The position numbers were made by a program, and so were the translations under genes. The notes under the pieces are model-generated. The model ran no database searches. It saw nothing but the letters and a program-made list of their open reading frames with translations, and was not told the origin of the DNA. From Neoechinorhynchus agilis (Eukaryota; Acanthocephala): DNA of 64,000 bases. Below, piece after piece: positions 10,968 through 20,860 of the stretch (positions within the stretch are counted from its first letter, which is position 1; every line of letters begins with the position of its first letter). The stretch lies in NCBI GenBank assembly GCA_051530055.1, contig CM121341.1, forward strand, positions 17,174,001 through 17,238,000, written 5' to 3'.

Positions 10968-12481
10968 TTAATCAAATAGTGGAAAAGAGGCACAAGCAGC
11001 ATTCCGTAAGTCAGACAAGAGGACGCTAATAGCAGCCATTCCTTCGAACAACGAGTAAGGATTGTCAGGCTCCATGAGCGCGGTTTCGTTGAACGTTTTA
11101 TTATTGACGGCAAAATCAGCGAAACATTTGGCTCGTTGCAGATTTTCAAGCTTTTCGTGGTCGTCCGTGGTGATTTGACTTAATTTGAGGAAAGCATAAC
11201 CGTTGCCACAAACTCCATGGCACAGACCGGGGCCCTTTTTCAACAATCCACGCTGCCATACCGCATTGGCGATTCGTCTACAGACCTGAAGATAATCTTG
11301 AGCACGAGGACTTCCTGTAGCACCGTAAATCATGTATGCCTTAGCAAATAAATGTATAATACCTCAATGGAGTTAGTTTAAAAAGAAGAAATAAATAGGC
11401 TATACTAACCGGGTCCGCCATGGCACCAATGGTAGAGTTTATCAGGAGAATGGAGATCGCTGGAAACACGAGTAAAGAAATTTCCTAAATCATGTTTGGT
11501 ATCATATAAACTCGAAAATACAAATATACCATTTTTATTTTCTAAACTTAGACAGAAATCGATTGATGACTGAACCAAAGGCTTTTGTTGCTCATCCAGG
11601 AGATGATGAAATTGAAGAAGCGCCAATAAGATACCAGATAATCCATGTGCTATTCCCAAATAATCGCTTCCATGCCAGTAGTACGAAAGAGGGGTGCCGT
11701 GTCCGCCAGAGGTTCTAACACCTTCGCTTATTAGAATGTCACAAATCGCTTTCACGTATTGATCAGGTACCAAGGTCTAAAAAAATTTCTTACAAAATAA
11801 CTTTTTATAATACTCGAAAACCTCACGAAGTTCTCGTCTCCAGGTCGAAATAAGACACAATAGACCGGCTAATCCATATAAGACTTCATATTCCATTCGA
11901 ACTGCATTACCCTCGATGACTTGTCTCAGCAAAGACTCGAATTGATGAGTTATAGACCGATCGATCGATTCCGGTCCTCCTATCAGGTGTAAGCTGATTG
12001 CATTCGCAAATAATTCAGCGGGTTTTCCAAAAAACATTGATATAATATTTCGATTATCTGTATCTCTATTTTTTCGAATGTGATCACAAAGAGATGAAAT
12101 CACATCTTTTGGAACTAATATCCCGTTTTGCTGTATTCTAAAACAAGCGTAGAGAAGGCCACTGGCATTCGTGTAGATGCCACCTCCGTGATGATGAGAG
12201 CTTCGAGATGAAGTTACTTTTCTTATGCATTTTTGAAGTGCACTGATTATTTCAGGAATTCAGGGAAGAGATTGAGAAAGTCGAATGTTTAGGACAGAAT
12301 TTTTGTCGTCAACTAAAAGTGGAAGTAGCGGCAATCCCATTGAAACCTTTAATAGTAAGAAAAGAGAACAAAATCACCCCTTAAATTCCTGATTTATTTC
12401 CTTGTCCGATAAATGATCAATCCGCGCACATGCGGCATCTATAATCGCTTGATCGTTGTATGGATTTTCAAAATACCTCAT
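10968..12481 (-). CDS. LANCL: LanC-like protein (glutathione-binding, zinc-containing)
   Basis: Four exons (12378-12481, 11822-12242, 11410-11776, 10968-11362) give 428 residues, close to human LANCL1 (399). The start MRYFENPYNDQ resembles the LANCL1 N-terminus. The alpha-toroid repeats are visible as GGGIYTNASGLLYACF, GKPAELFANAISLHL, YGLAGLLCLI, LGIAHGLSGILLALLQF and SLFEGMAAISVLLSDL. Zinc ligands expected in the family are present: HWCHGGPG spans the exon 3/4 join, and GLCHGVCGNGYAF follows. LANCL proteins act on dehydroalanine-containing peptides with glutathione, by established knowledge; the paralogue cannot be told. The first intron (135 nt) contains stops in all frames and must be removed to give the helix ALQKCIRKV. 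The tract CTTCTTTTTTTAG directly abuts the ATG, which suggests trans-splicing or a 5' UTR intron. Confidence 0.88.
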
Positions 12482-12624
12482 CTAAAAAAAGAAGAATAGC
12501 TCATGATTCTCAAATTTTAACAATTTGTTATAATGGCTCAAACCATATACTTTTAATACACAACAAAGGATTAAAAAGTTTCTAGAGACTTAAGTGTCTC
12601 GGAGTTAACTTTTTAAAGAAAGAT

Positions 12625-13215
12625 TTACACTTCGTCTCCATATTCTCCGCCATCATCTTCATCATAATTCTCCCCTGGATCAAAATAGTTAGTCGTGTAG
12701 TCAAGATCTGCTTCATCAGCAGAATCCGATGCATCCACGACTTCGTCTTCCTCAACTTCTTTTTCATCATCGGTTGCCTCTTCGACTTCGAACTTTGCCG
12801 TTTCTGTAAAATCCTTAATCTTAGCAATGTTTATTCTTGGCCCATTACGCGCACCGCCGTTTCTGGCACCTCGGGGTTCCGTCTTCTTAGGTCGCTTCAA
12901 CAATTCTTTAGGTAGAATGCGCTCATAAACTCCCATAATAGTCGGATCTTTAAAATTCGCCACCAAATTTTCCACTTTGTTCCAGCAGTCACAGTATGCG
13001 TCCTTCTTACTCCTACTTTTCCTAATAAAATCTTTTTCGATATCAAAGAAATCAGAGAATGTTTGCTCCGATAATCTCTTGTCAAGATCGTGAAGGTGAC
13101 TCGTATCGCCTCGAAGTGGAGAGAAATTGTCGCTCTGTTGCTCCGCCTCAACTTGCGGCATCATCTGTCTTATTTGAGAAGCTAATCCTCCACGTCCTCC
13201 ACGGCGTTTCGGTGG
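12625..13215 (-). CDS. POLR3G/GL: DNA-directed RNA polymerase III subunit RPC7
   Basis: This single-exon protein of about 196 residues starts at ATG 13215. The N-terminus MPPKRRGGRGG matches the Gly/Arg-rich start of RPC7. A middle segment DFIRKSRSKKDAYC and RILPKELLKRPKKTEP fits the family, and the C-terminus is strongly acidic and ends with a TTNYFDPGENYDEDDGGEYG block like the NYFDNGEDY tail of RPC7. RPC7 is part of the RPC3-RPC6-RPC7 subcomplex needed for promoter-directed Pol III transcription. It is transcribed in the same direction as the LanC-like gene, with about 140 bp between them. The animal duplicates POLR3G and POLR3GL cannot be separated here. Confidence 0.8.
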   Translation of the reverse strand, partial: PPKRRGGRGGLASQIRQMMPQVEAEQQSDNFSPLRGDTSHLHDLDKRLSEQTFSDFFDIEKDFIRKSRSKKDAYCDCWNKVENLVANFKDPTIMGVYERILPKELLKRPKKTEPRGARNGGARNGPRINIAKIKDFTETAKFEVEEATDDEKEVEEDEVVDASDSADEADLDYTTNYFDPGENYDEDDGGEYGDEV

Positions 13216-13929
13216 CATTATCTTGAATTTTAAAACAAACTTAAGCACCAAATTTGAATTTCTATTGACTAAGGCGCCTAATAGTCTAGTTTTTAAAGCA
13301 TACTGAAAAATCCTGGAATATTATCAAAAAAAATAAAATTTATTTTTTCAAATTTCTTTTAAGTGATCCCAAAATAAGCATTTGAACGCTCAATACTATT
13401 TCCGTACTTAAAATTAATGACGACCGTTTAAGCTATGATTTAGAAGTGTTTTAAGTCCTTCGTAAAGCACAAAGTTGCAGTGCAAGGTAAAAATTTTAAG
13501 ATGGAACATTAATTGAACTGAACGAAAAATTCGATTGCTAAAAACTTCTTTTTTTGTAAAAGTACATTTATGTGCTAATAATTTTGAGCTAGAATCGAAA
13601 TTACAGATCGAAACTCTACCGCTCAATCAATAATTTTCTTCCGACTCATTTTTCAATAATCAAAAAAGAATTGCACAAAAATTCAAACCCACAAAATTGA
13701 ACTTTCGAATAATTTCCCAAAGTTAATTAGAAAATACTTTCTAAGGGTGTGAAGATGATTCGCTACTACGGAAGAAATACTCGCAAATCAGTGGTTTATT
13801 TCTCCATCGATGTGGCATTCCAAGTGGTCTTTTGCCCATGGTATGGCATTCCGCCAAATGTTGACGCAAAGGCCGTTCAGCTTTGATTATTTATAATAAT
13901 GACGTTTATTGTTTAACAAATACAAAGAA

Positions 13930-14935
13930 TAGGACCCATGTACCTTAGGTTCCTCATAAACACTCGAGTTCAGAGTTGTTCAAAAACGTGTATCCGTTCC
14001 GGTGGGAATATTCGGTCGCAGGATGCCCGTTTGGGTGATTTAGATAACCTTTCGATTGTCATGGGGCTAACATCGTTCGCTGGACATCTCGTAGACCACG
14101 AAGTTTCGCGTGCAAATCGAATCTTGTCGGCCATTTGTGTCCAAGGAATTCCCTGGTCCATGAGTACACATCGATGACCGGTGCTAAACATCTTTCCGGC
14201 GTTTCGTGATGCCCAGCTCTCGTCAGGATTCGCCGAATTGCAGGCGCACTTCTGTGGACAATCCGAAAATCCATTCCCGATAGTCGCAGCAGCTTTCGAA
14301 CGTCACTAGTGAACTTTTTATTGATATATTTTTACCTTGAGAATCGGTATTCGTATATGTCGATTCTCTTGATTGACACCGCTGCTAAAATCACATAATC
14401 TCTTTACGTGAATATCCATCATCCGCAAAAATTCCGTTCACTCTGTATATCGCCAATTGTTTATCCGTTAATGACGATGAACGAACCAGAGATTTAATGC
14501 GCATCTCAACGTAAATTGCATGTTTTAAAGAAGTTGTTCATGAATATATTTTGTTTGGTGATAGAGATTAATTTATTGATCTCCTTTTACAATATTTCAT
14601 CAGTCTCGTCGGACGTCTTCAGGTCTAAAAGGTAGGTCAGGATAGAATAAAACCACCCTGACTTACCTTTTAGACCTGAATAAGTCCGAAGAGACGGACA
14701 AATTATTGAAAAAGGAAATCAATAAATTAATCTCTATATCACCAAACAAAATATAACTTGCCTATTACATTACCAATAAGATAATGCCAATTTCGATGCA
14801 TGACTATCCTTTTACGGTTTGCGATACTAACTGATATCAGCGATGTTATTAACTTTAAAGTACAAATTGAGGAATGGAAGATAATCCGATGGTTTGTCTC
14901 GCTTCACCTTATTCCCTTCAGTAGACACTTCATAG
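13930..14935 (-). mobile_element. Penelope-like element copy 2, split by a foldback insertion
   Basis: On the minus strand, 14762-14935 matches the reverse-transcriptase end of copy 1 (780-960), including the same block after the RKP motif. 14400-14518 matches the thumb region of copy 1 (about 960-1075). Between them lies a roughly 245-bp foldback absent from copy 1. Further along, DVRKLLRLSGMDFRIVHRSA resembles the connector before the endonuclease, and a GIY-YIG-like block may follow near 14150, but that is weak. The element is broken and about 1 kb remains without the insertion. Confidence 0.7.
14519..14763. repeat. Foldback (inverted-repeat) insertion inside a Penelope-like element
   Basis: Two arms of about 97 nt (14545-14641 and 14657-14755) are inverted copies with several mismatches and a spacer of about 15 nt. 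Compared with the uninterrupted PLE copy at 930-985, the extra DNA starts after AAATTGC and ends with TTGC, so a 4-bp target duplication (TTGC) is plausible. Each arm carries a hairpin module of the form CTGAa-GA, a GTCC/GGAC or GTC/GAC stem and an A-rich GAAA-like run. A related single arm is at 26034-26130. Confidence 0.75.
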
Positions 14936-15152
14936 ATACCATTATGATTTTATTGTTTTAAAAGCAACCGGTTTCAATTTATTTCATCGCTATTGTTTTA
15001 CCAGCTTAATCGATTTTCAGACTAGGTTGAAATCGCTACTGTGTCCGTATATAAGATTCTTCACTTGATATAAAAATATTTGGCTACCATTTTCATCGGT
15101 TTATTCAGAAGATTTTAGACGCTTTGTGATGTAGTTTCGATCGAGATCAATC

Positions 15153-15201
15153 GGCCTCGTGGCGCAATGGATAACGCGCCTGACTACGGATCAGGAGATT
15201 C
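15153..15201 (+). pseudogene. 5' half of tRNA-Arg(ACG), truncated
   Basis: The sequence beginning GGCCTCGTGGCGCAATGGAT reads as a eukaryotic tRNA-Arg: acceptor 5' strand, D arm with the A box, and an intact anticodon stem with loop CTACGGA (anticodon ACG). After the variable-loop bases GATTC the match stops and the sequence runs straight into the 3' end of the secreted-protein gene of the tandem array. The T arm and the acceptor 3' strand are missing. A sequence GGTTCAATCC, which looks like a B box, occurs about 100 nt downstream but belongs to the repeat unit. Confidence 0.8.
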
Positions 15202-15411
15202 ACAAATGTTCTCGAAAAAGTGCCATAAAAAATTGGCTAAGGAATTAGAAGGCGAGAATTGAGCAATTCCTACTGAGAATTGCTCATTAGTAGTTTCGAT
15301 GGTTCAATCCATCGCTAGTTAATAAATAGTTGGGCTTTTCGTGTTTTATAGAAAAAATGGAAACTGCCAAGCAATTAAACGCGTTGACAAAAACGCTCAC
15401 TTATTTACAAA

Positions 15412-15735
15412 ATTTTGATTTGCTCTCATTTAAAACGCTCGCTGTCACAATTCGTCTTGTCGCAAAAGAAAACCAATATCGAACACTCGAGCAAATCGCT
15501 TCCATGGTTCATTGAATTTATGAACGAAACAAGTCGAACCTTCTTGATCAAAATTGTGGTGAAAAGTGTTGAAAGGCGTTTTGATTGTTTGATGAAGATC
15601 TTATAAAGACATTTGGCGAGCGAGGGGAAATCAGCTGCGCAAATTTTAGAGGCGCTTCTAAAAATCGCTTCAAGGCGACGAATTATTGATTTGAACAGTT
15701 TGCAAAATATAGGATTACCGTAGGCGAGGGAGGGT
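15412..15735 (-). mobile_element. LINE 3' fragment (jockey/CR1-like), antisense
   Basis: On the minus strand a frame reads IIRRLEAIFRSASKICAADF and then CLYKIFIKQSKRLST, the end of a LINE reverse-transcriptase protein that is present in longer form at 33140-33850. The same fragment recurs in the next unit at about 18010-18340. The innermost part (15412-15540) is antisense to the METAKQ frame and may not belong to the LINE. Confidence 0.65.
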
Positions 15736-16400
15736 CACAAACAATGATAAATGGTGATAGAGAATAACAGTTCATTAATCTTCTGGGTAATTCTACTTCG
15801 ACCGAAAAACAATTTTATCCATACCTCAGACAGGAGGATTTTTGAACTATAAAGCAAATGACGATCGACTTTATCATAGTTTAGAATGTTATAAGACAAA
15901 TTATGTTTGCCGATGATTTAAAAAAGAATATGAATGTAAAGAGAATTTTAGTTCCAGACAGTATTTCTTCGTCGATTCTAAATCTCCGCAGGATTGACTA
16001 AATGAATGTCGATTAATTGTCACCTTGGTACGAAAAAGAAAATCGTATCCTTTAGGTATAGGGGCCGGAGCTCGTCAAGTCCATGAGATGATCCGTTAGC
16101 AAACGAGGAGACTGCAATCTTCCTTCTGATTTGGATGATAAAAATCAGGAATCGTATTGAAGGATGAGGATCTTTTGAAATACTATCGACCGCCGTCACT
16201 GGGACCTTTAGAGCGAAGATCTAGAAAAGTTTCTTCGTCTATAAAAGGCGAAAAGTTCCTCTGGCACCTTTCCGTCTGCGAGCTTTAAAGAAACGTGCTC
16301 AGTAAGCGAGCGATTTGAATTTCTGGGTTGAGGTTATGCCAAAGAAACCAGCAACCGTTAAAAGTTTGCCATTGAATCAATGAGTATCGATTAACTGTAT
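15736..16400. other. Unassigned part of the composite unit
   Basis: This segment is repeated at 18345-19000 but is absent from the dispersed copy at 31.4 kb. It may include more of the R2-like element (a degenerate stretch near 16300-16400 reads like the end of an RT palm), but I find no clear domain. Confidence 0.4.
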
Positions 16401-16439
16401 CTTTGGTAGCGGGAATCAATAACTCTTTAGTTTCAGATT

Positions 16440-17165
16440 CTCGTGACCTGGTGAACCAAACTCGATTGGCGGCAGTCTCTTCAAGAGAATCGGGTGCTTG
16501 ACTCAACGCTCTCCCAATCGCTTATGTGAGTAGCCTTCTCTCCGACGAGACAGTAAAGATCGCAGTGTCCCCGAGACTTGAGGGAACCGTTGTACACATC
16601 CCATTGCTGCCGTTGCAGAGCGACCATGGAACCATCGGGACGCCATGGTCCCGTCTGTCGGCAATCAGGTTGAAGGTACACTCAAGACACGTCGAAGTGA
16701 ACGAAATGCTCTTAGTCATGCCCTGAATACTGTGAATGCGCCGAACAACCTACAGCCGAGCAATCTTTGCAGACTGCATGGCCGCCGTAGACCGGACGGT
16801 GTCACAGTATTCCCGTGGCGAGGGGAGGCGAATGCCTTCTCTGGAACCTAACAGTCAGCAAAATAAAATTGGTCGCCGTCAAACCGGGGGCGGGAGTAGT
16901 ATCCGTCGCTCAGGATTGCAAAAAAAGAAAATACAGGGGCCTGAGTCGAAATCACTATTTCTTTCCTTATGGCGTCAGGACACTCGGCTCGCTTGCGCGC
17001 AGGACCTGGTCAAACAATTGCCGAGAGACCCAGACGAATCACTGGCGATCCGAGATCAGGAACATTCCTCCTACAAAACAAAAGTCTGGATGTGCAACAG
17101 GGGAACGCTGCATCCGTCATTTCGACCGTTACACCAAAGACTGCAGCTGAGTGATCAAGGGCAGT
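16440..17165 (+). mobile_element. R2-like non-LTR retrotransposon, C-terminal region (array copy 1)
   Basis: Pieces in different plus frames match the C-terminal part of a widespread RT family. These include ALPIAYVSSLLSDETVKIAV, ALSHALNTVNAPNNLQPSNL, the block RPDGVTVFPW (an expected PD-(D/E)XK endonuclease motif), AGVVSVAQDCKKRKYRGLSR, and RRITGDPRSGTFLLQNKSL ending QQGNAASVISTVTPKTAAE. The reading frame is interrupted several times, so this is a dead copy. Homologous copies lie at about 19040-19765 and 31420-32170, and the matching RT core (YLDDATLGG) is at 31053-31350. Classification as R2-like rests on the RT and the endonuclease motif. Confidence 0.6.
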
Positions 17166-17309
17166 GGTGTAAATATTCGTAAATGCCTGTAAAAGCTGCA
17201 ACTAAAATAAATTTTGACTTGAATCGAAGAATATTTTGAAAGTGTGATTGTTTTCAAAAACAAGTACGATGATCAATTATTTTCGAATGTGTTGACAAAA
17301 CATCTTAGG

Positions 17310-17317
17310 TATAAAAG
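17310..17317 (+). promoter_or_regulatory. TATA box of the secreted-protein gene
   Basis: TATAAAAG lies 61 nt before the ATG at 17371, with a plausible start site about 30 nt downstream near TTCAAAAG. The same arrangement is present before the copies at 19977 and 32388. Confidence 0.6.
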
Positions 17318-17370
17318 GAGCCGATTCATCGTTCAAAAGTTAACCGTCAATCTCTCATTCGAACGACAAA

Positions 17371-17874
17371 ATGATTGCTTTTCTTTGCTTGATCGCCTTA
17401 TTATCAGTCAGCTGCCGTAATCGCCGAGAAATCGCAATAAACAATGAATATTGGAACATCCGTGGAAATGATAGTTTCTCCAGTTTCGTCCGAGAAATGC
17501 TAAAACATGTGGAACAAAAAGAACTACAGCCCAAGTCCATCTTTGTGGTCTTCTACGATTCCGAAGAAACTTCTGAAGCTCTTAATGAGACGTTTAACAA
17601 AATTAAGGATGTCTGCCTGCAAGACAAGTTCGTCAACGAAACACAGCTAATCAGGGCTTTTGTCGAACCATTTGCGGAAGATGACTCCGAACCAATACGA
17701 AAAAAGGGATCGCTTGTTGTATCGGCATCAAGTGGTGAATACGATGGAAATGAAGAGCATTTCAGTCTTAAATCAGAAGTTCATTATTGGTCAAACTTTA
17801 ATGAGACGTTGTTCACAAATGTTCTCGAAGAGTGCCATAAAAAATTGGCTAAGGAATTAGAAGGCGAGAATTGA
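17371..17874 (+). CDS. Secreted 167-residue protein of unknown function (array copy 1)
   Basis: A single-exon frame starts MIAFLCLIALLSVSC, a signal peptide likely cut near residue 15-16. The mature part is acidic and soluble, with three N-glycosylation sites (LNET, VNET, FNET), a KSIFVVFYD strand-like segment, a KGSLVVSASSGEYDG turn and two conserved Cys (about 82 and 159). It ends KKLAKELEGEN. No family is recognised. A TATA box lies upstream, and two hairpins lie at and after the stop. The copy at 32388 differs at only three residues (L/S, V/I, E/K), while the copy at 19977 is broken. The gene moves with retroelement debris in this window. A role in secretion or host interaction is only a guess. 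Confidence 0.75.
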   Translation: MIAFLCLIALLSVSCRNRREIAINNEYWNIRGNDSFSSFVREMLKHVEQKELQPKSIFVVFYDSEETSEALNETFNKIKDVCLQDKFVNETQLIRAFVEPFAEDDSEPIRKKGSLVVSASSGEYDGNEEHFSLKSEVHYWSNFNETLFTNVLEECHKKLAKELEGEN

Positions 17875-17926
17875 GCAATTCCTACTGAGAATTGCTCATT
17901 AGTAGTTTCGATGGTTCAATCCATCG
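17873..17926 (+). other. Paired 3' hairpins after the secreted-protein gene
   Basis: GAGCAATTC and GAATTGCTC form a 9-bp stem with a 7-nt loop, and the stop codon overlaps the first stem base. A second hairpin (CGATGG, loop TTCAAT, CCATCG) follows at 17909-17926, then AATAAA. Both occur after every copy. They may mark the mRNA 3' end, but the copies are too young for this conservation to prove function. Confidence 0.45.
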
Positions 17927-17967
17927 CTAGTTAATAAATAGTTGGGCTTTTCGTGTTTCGTAGAAAA

Positions 17968-18126
17968 ATGGAAACTGCCAAGCAATTAAACGCGTTGAAA
18001 AAAACGCTCACTTATTTACAAAATTTTGATTTGCTCTCATTTAAAACGTTCGCTGCCACAATTCGTCTTGTCGCAAAAGAAAACCAATATCGAACACTCG
18101 AGCAAATCGCTTCCATGGTTCATTGA
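17968..18126 (+). CDS. Short conserved frame starting METAKQLNAL (host exon or chance)
   Basis: This 52-codon frame encodes an amphipathic-looking peptide (METAKQLNALKKTLTYLQNF followed by a SFKTFAATIRLVAKENQYRT segment and EQIASMVH). It is kept with few changes in the copies starting at about 15358, 20572 and 32987. It may be the first exon of a host gene carried in the duplicated locus and cut off by the LINE that follows. No homologue is recognised. Confidence 0.3.
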   Translation: METAKQLNALKKTLTYLQNFDLLSFKTFAATIRLVAKENQYRTLEQIASMVH

Positions 18127-19039
18127 GTTTATGAACGAAACAAGTCGAACCTTCTTGGTAAAAATTGTGGTGAAAAGGGTTGAATGGCGTTTTGATTGTT
18201 TGATGAAAATCTTATAAAGACATTTGGCGAGCGAGGGGAAATCAGCTGTGCAAATTTTAGAGGCGCTTCTAAAAATCGCTTCAAGGCGACGAATTATTGA
18301 TTTGAACAGTTTGCAAAATATAGGATTACCATAGGCGAGGGAGGGTCACAAACAATGATAAATGGTGATGGAGAATAACAGTTCATTAATCTTCTGGGTA
18401 ATTCTACTTCGACCGAAAAACAATTTTATCCATACCTCAGACGGGAGGATTTTTGAACTATAAAGCAAATGACGATCGACTTTTAGAATATGTTATAAGA
18501 CAAATTATGTTTGCCGATGATTTGAAAAAGAATATGAATGTAAAGAGAATTTTAGTTCCAGACAGTATTTCTTCGTCGATTCTAAATCTCCGCAGGATTG
18601 ACTAAATGAATGTCGATTAATTGTCACCTTGGTACGAAAAAGAAAATCGTATCCTTTAGGTATAGGGGCCGGAGCTCGTCAAGTCCATGAGATGATCCGT
18701 TAGCAAACGAGGAGACTGCAATCTTCCTTCTGATTTGGATGATAAAAATCAGGAATCGTATCGAAGGATGAGGATCTTTTGAAATACTGTCGACCGCTGT
18801 CACTGGGACCTTTAGAGCGAAGATCTAGAAAAGTTTCTTCGTCTATAAAAGGCGAAAAGTTCCTCTGGCACCTTTCCGTCTGCGAGCTTTAAAGAAATTT
18901 GCTCAGTAAGCGAGCGATTTGAATTTCTGGGTTGAGTTTATGCCAAAGAAACCAGCAACCGTTAAAAGTTTGCCATTGAATATATGAGTATCGATTAACT
19001 GTATCTTTGGTAGCGGGAATCAATAACTCTTTAGTTTCA

Positions 19040-19765
19040 GATTCTCGTGACCTGGTGAACCAAACTCGATTGGCGGCAGTCTCTTCAAGAGAATCGGGTG
19101 CTTGACTCAACGCTCTCCCAATCGCTTGTGTGAGTAGCCTTCTCTCCGACGACAGTAAAGATCGCAGTGTCCCCGAGAATTGAGGGAACCGTTGACCACA
19201 TCCCATTGCTGCCGTTGCAGAGCGCATGGAACCATCGGGACGCCATGGTCCCGTCTGTCGGCAATCAGGTTGAAGGTACACTCAAGACACGTCGAAGTAA
19301 ACGAAATGCTCTTAGTCATGCCCTGAATACTGTGAATGCGCCGAACAACCTACAGCCGAGCAATCTTTGCAGACTGCATGGCCGCCGTAGACCGGACGGT
19401 GTCACAGTATTCCCGTGGCGAGGGGAGGCGCAGGTCGCCTCTCTGAACCTAACAGCCGGCAAAATAAAATTGGTCGCCGTCAAACCTGGGGCGGGAGTAG
19501 TATCCGCCGCTCAGGATTGCAAAAAGACAAAATACCGGGACCTGAGTCGAAATCATTATTTAGTTCCCCTTGGCGTCATGACACTCGGCTCGCAGCGTTT
19601 GCGCGCAGGACCTGGTCAAACAATTGCCGAGAGGCCCAGGCGAATCACAGGCGATCCGAGATCAGGGTCATTCCTCCTACAAAACAAAAGTCTGGCTGTG
19701 CAACAGGGGAATCGCTGCATCCGTCATTTCGACCGTTACACCAAAGACCGCAGCCGAGATCAAGG
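19040..19765 (+). mobile_element. R2-like non-LTR retrotransposon, C-terminal region (array copy 2)
   Basis: This is the second array copy of the region described at 16440, with the same motifs (RPDGVTVFPW, AGVVSAAQDCKKTKYRDLSR, DPRSGSFLLQNKSLAVQQGN). Some frames are longer here than in copy 1, but it is still interrupted. Confidence 0.6.
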
Positions 19766-19976
19766 GCAGTGGTGTAAATATTCGTAAATGCCTGTAAAAG
19801 CTGCAACTAAAATAAATTTTGATTTGAATCGAAGAATATTTTGAAAGTGTGATTGTTTTCAAAAACAAGTACGATGATCAATTATTTTCGAATGTGTTTG
19901 ACAAAACATCTTAGGTATAAAAGGAGCCGATTCATCGTCTAAAAGTTAACCGTCAATCTCTCATTCGAACGACAAA

Positions 19977-20478
19977 ATGATTGCTTTTCTTTGCTTGATC
20001 GCCCTTATTATCAGTCAGCTGCCGTAATCGCCGAGAAAACGCAATAAACAATGAATATTGGAACATCCGTGGAAATGATAGTTTCTCCAGTTTCGTCCGA
20101 GAAATGCTAAAACATGTGGAACAAAAAGAACTACAGCCCAAGTCCATCTTTGTATTTCTACGATTCCGAAGAAACTTCTGAAGCTCTAACGAGACGTTTA
20201 ACAAAATTAAGGATGTCAGCCTGCAAGACAAGTTCGTCAACGAAACACAGCTAATCAGGGCTTTTGTCGAACCATTTGCGGAAGATGACTCCGAACGAAT
20301 ACGAAAAAAGGGATCGCTTGTTGTATCGGCATCAAGTGGTGAATACGATGGAAATGAAGAGCATTTCAGTCTTAAATCAGAAGTTCATTATTGGTCAAAC
20401 TTTAATGAGACGTTGTTCACAAATGTTCTCGAAGAGTGCCATAAAAAATTGGCTAAGGAATTAGAAGGCGAGAATTGA
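19977..20478 (+). pseudogene. Broken copy of the secreted-protein gene (array copy 2)
   Basis: This copy matches the gene at 17371 along its whole length, but small indels in the first half (one extra base in the signal-peptide region, lost bases near 20155 and 20190) break the frame. The second half is still readable and ends in the same C-terminus. The TATA box at about 19917 is kept. Confidence 0.8.
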
Positions 20479-20860
20479 GCAATTCCTACTGAGAATTGCT
20501 CATTAGTAGTTTCGATGGTTCAATCCATCGCTAGTTAATAAATAGTTGGGCTTTTCGTGTTTCGTAGAAAAATGGAAACTGCCAAGCAATTAAACGCGTT
20601 GAAAAAAACGCTCACTTATTTACAAAATTTTGATTTGCTCTCATTTAAAACGTTCGCTGCTACAATTCGTCTTGTCGCAAAAGAAAACCAATATCGAACA
20701 CTCGAGCAAATCGCTTCCATGGTTCATTGAGTTTATGAACGAAACAAGTCGAACCTTCTCCGACGAGACAGTAAAGATCGCAGTGTCCCCGAGACTTGAG
20801 GGAACCGTTGTACACATCCCATTGCTGCCGTTGCGAAGCAACCGTTAAAAGTTTGTCGAT

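Larger units (their letters stand above)
15202..20860 (+). repeat. Tandem array of a roughly 2.6-kb composite unit (two full copies and one partial)
   Basis: Corresponding points recur at about 15204, 17815 and 20419, so the period is about 2.61 kb and then 2.60 kb. Each full unit contains, in order, the last codons of the secreted-protein gene, a short open frame starting METAKQLNAL, an antisense LINE 3' end, about 0.6 kb of unknown sequence, the C-terminal part of an R2-like reverse transcriptase, a TATA box and a secreted-protein gene. The copies look nearly identical by eye with scattered substitutions and short indels, so the duplication is recent. The third copy breaks off at about 20750 in rearranged pieces of the same unit. 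Confidence 0.9.

Noticed and set aside
12243-12377. In-frame TGA in the LanC-like gene that could suggest stop readthrough or selenocysteine
   Set aside because: Treating the whole segment as an intron from GTGATT to AATCAG removes the stop, conserves frame and joins two parts that align well with the family.
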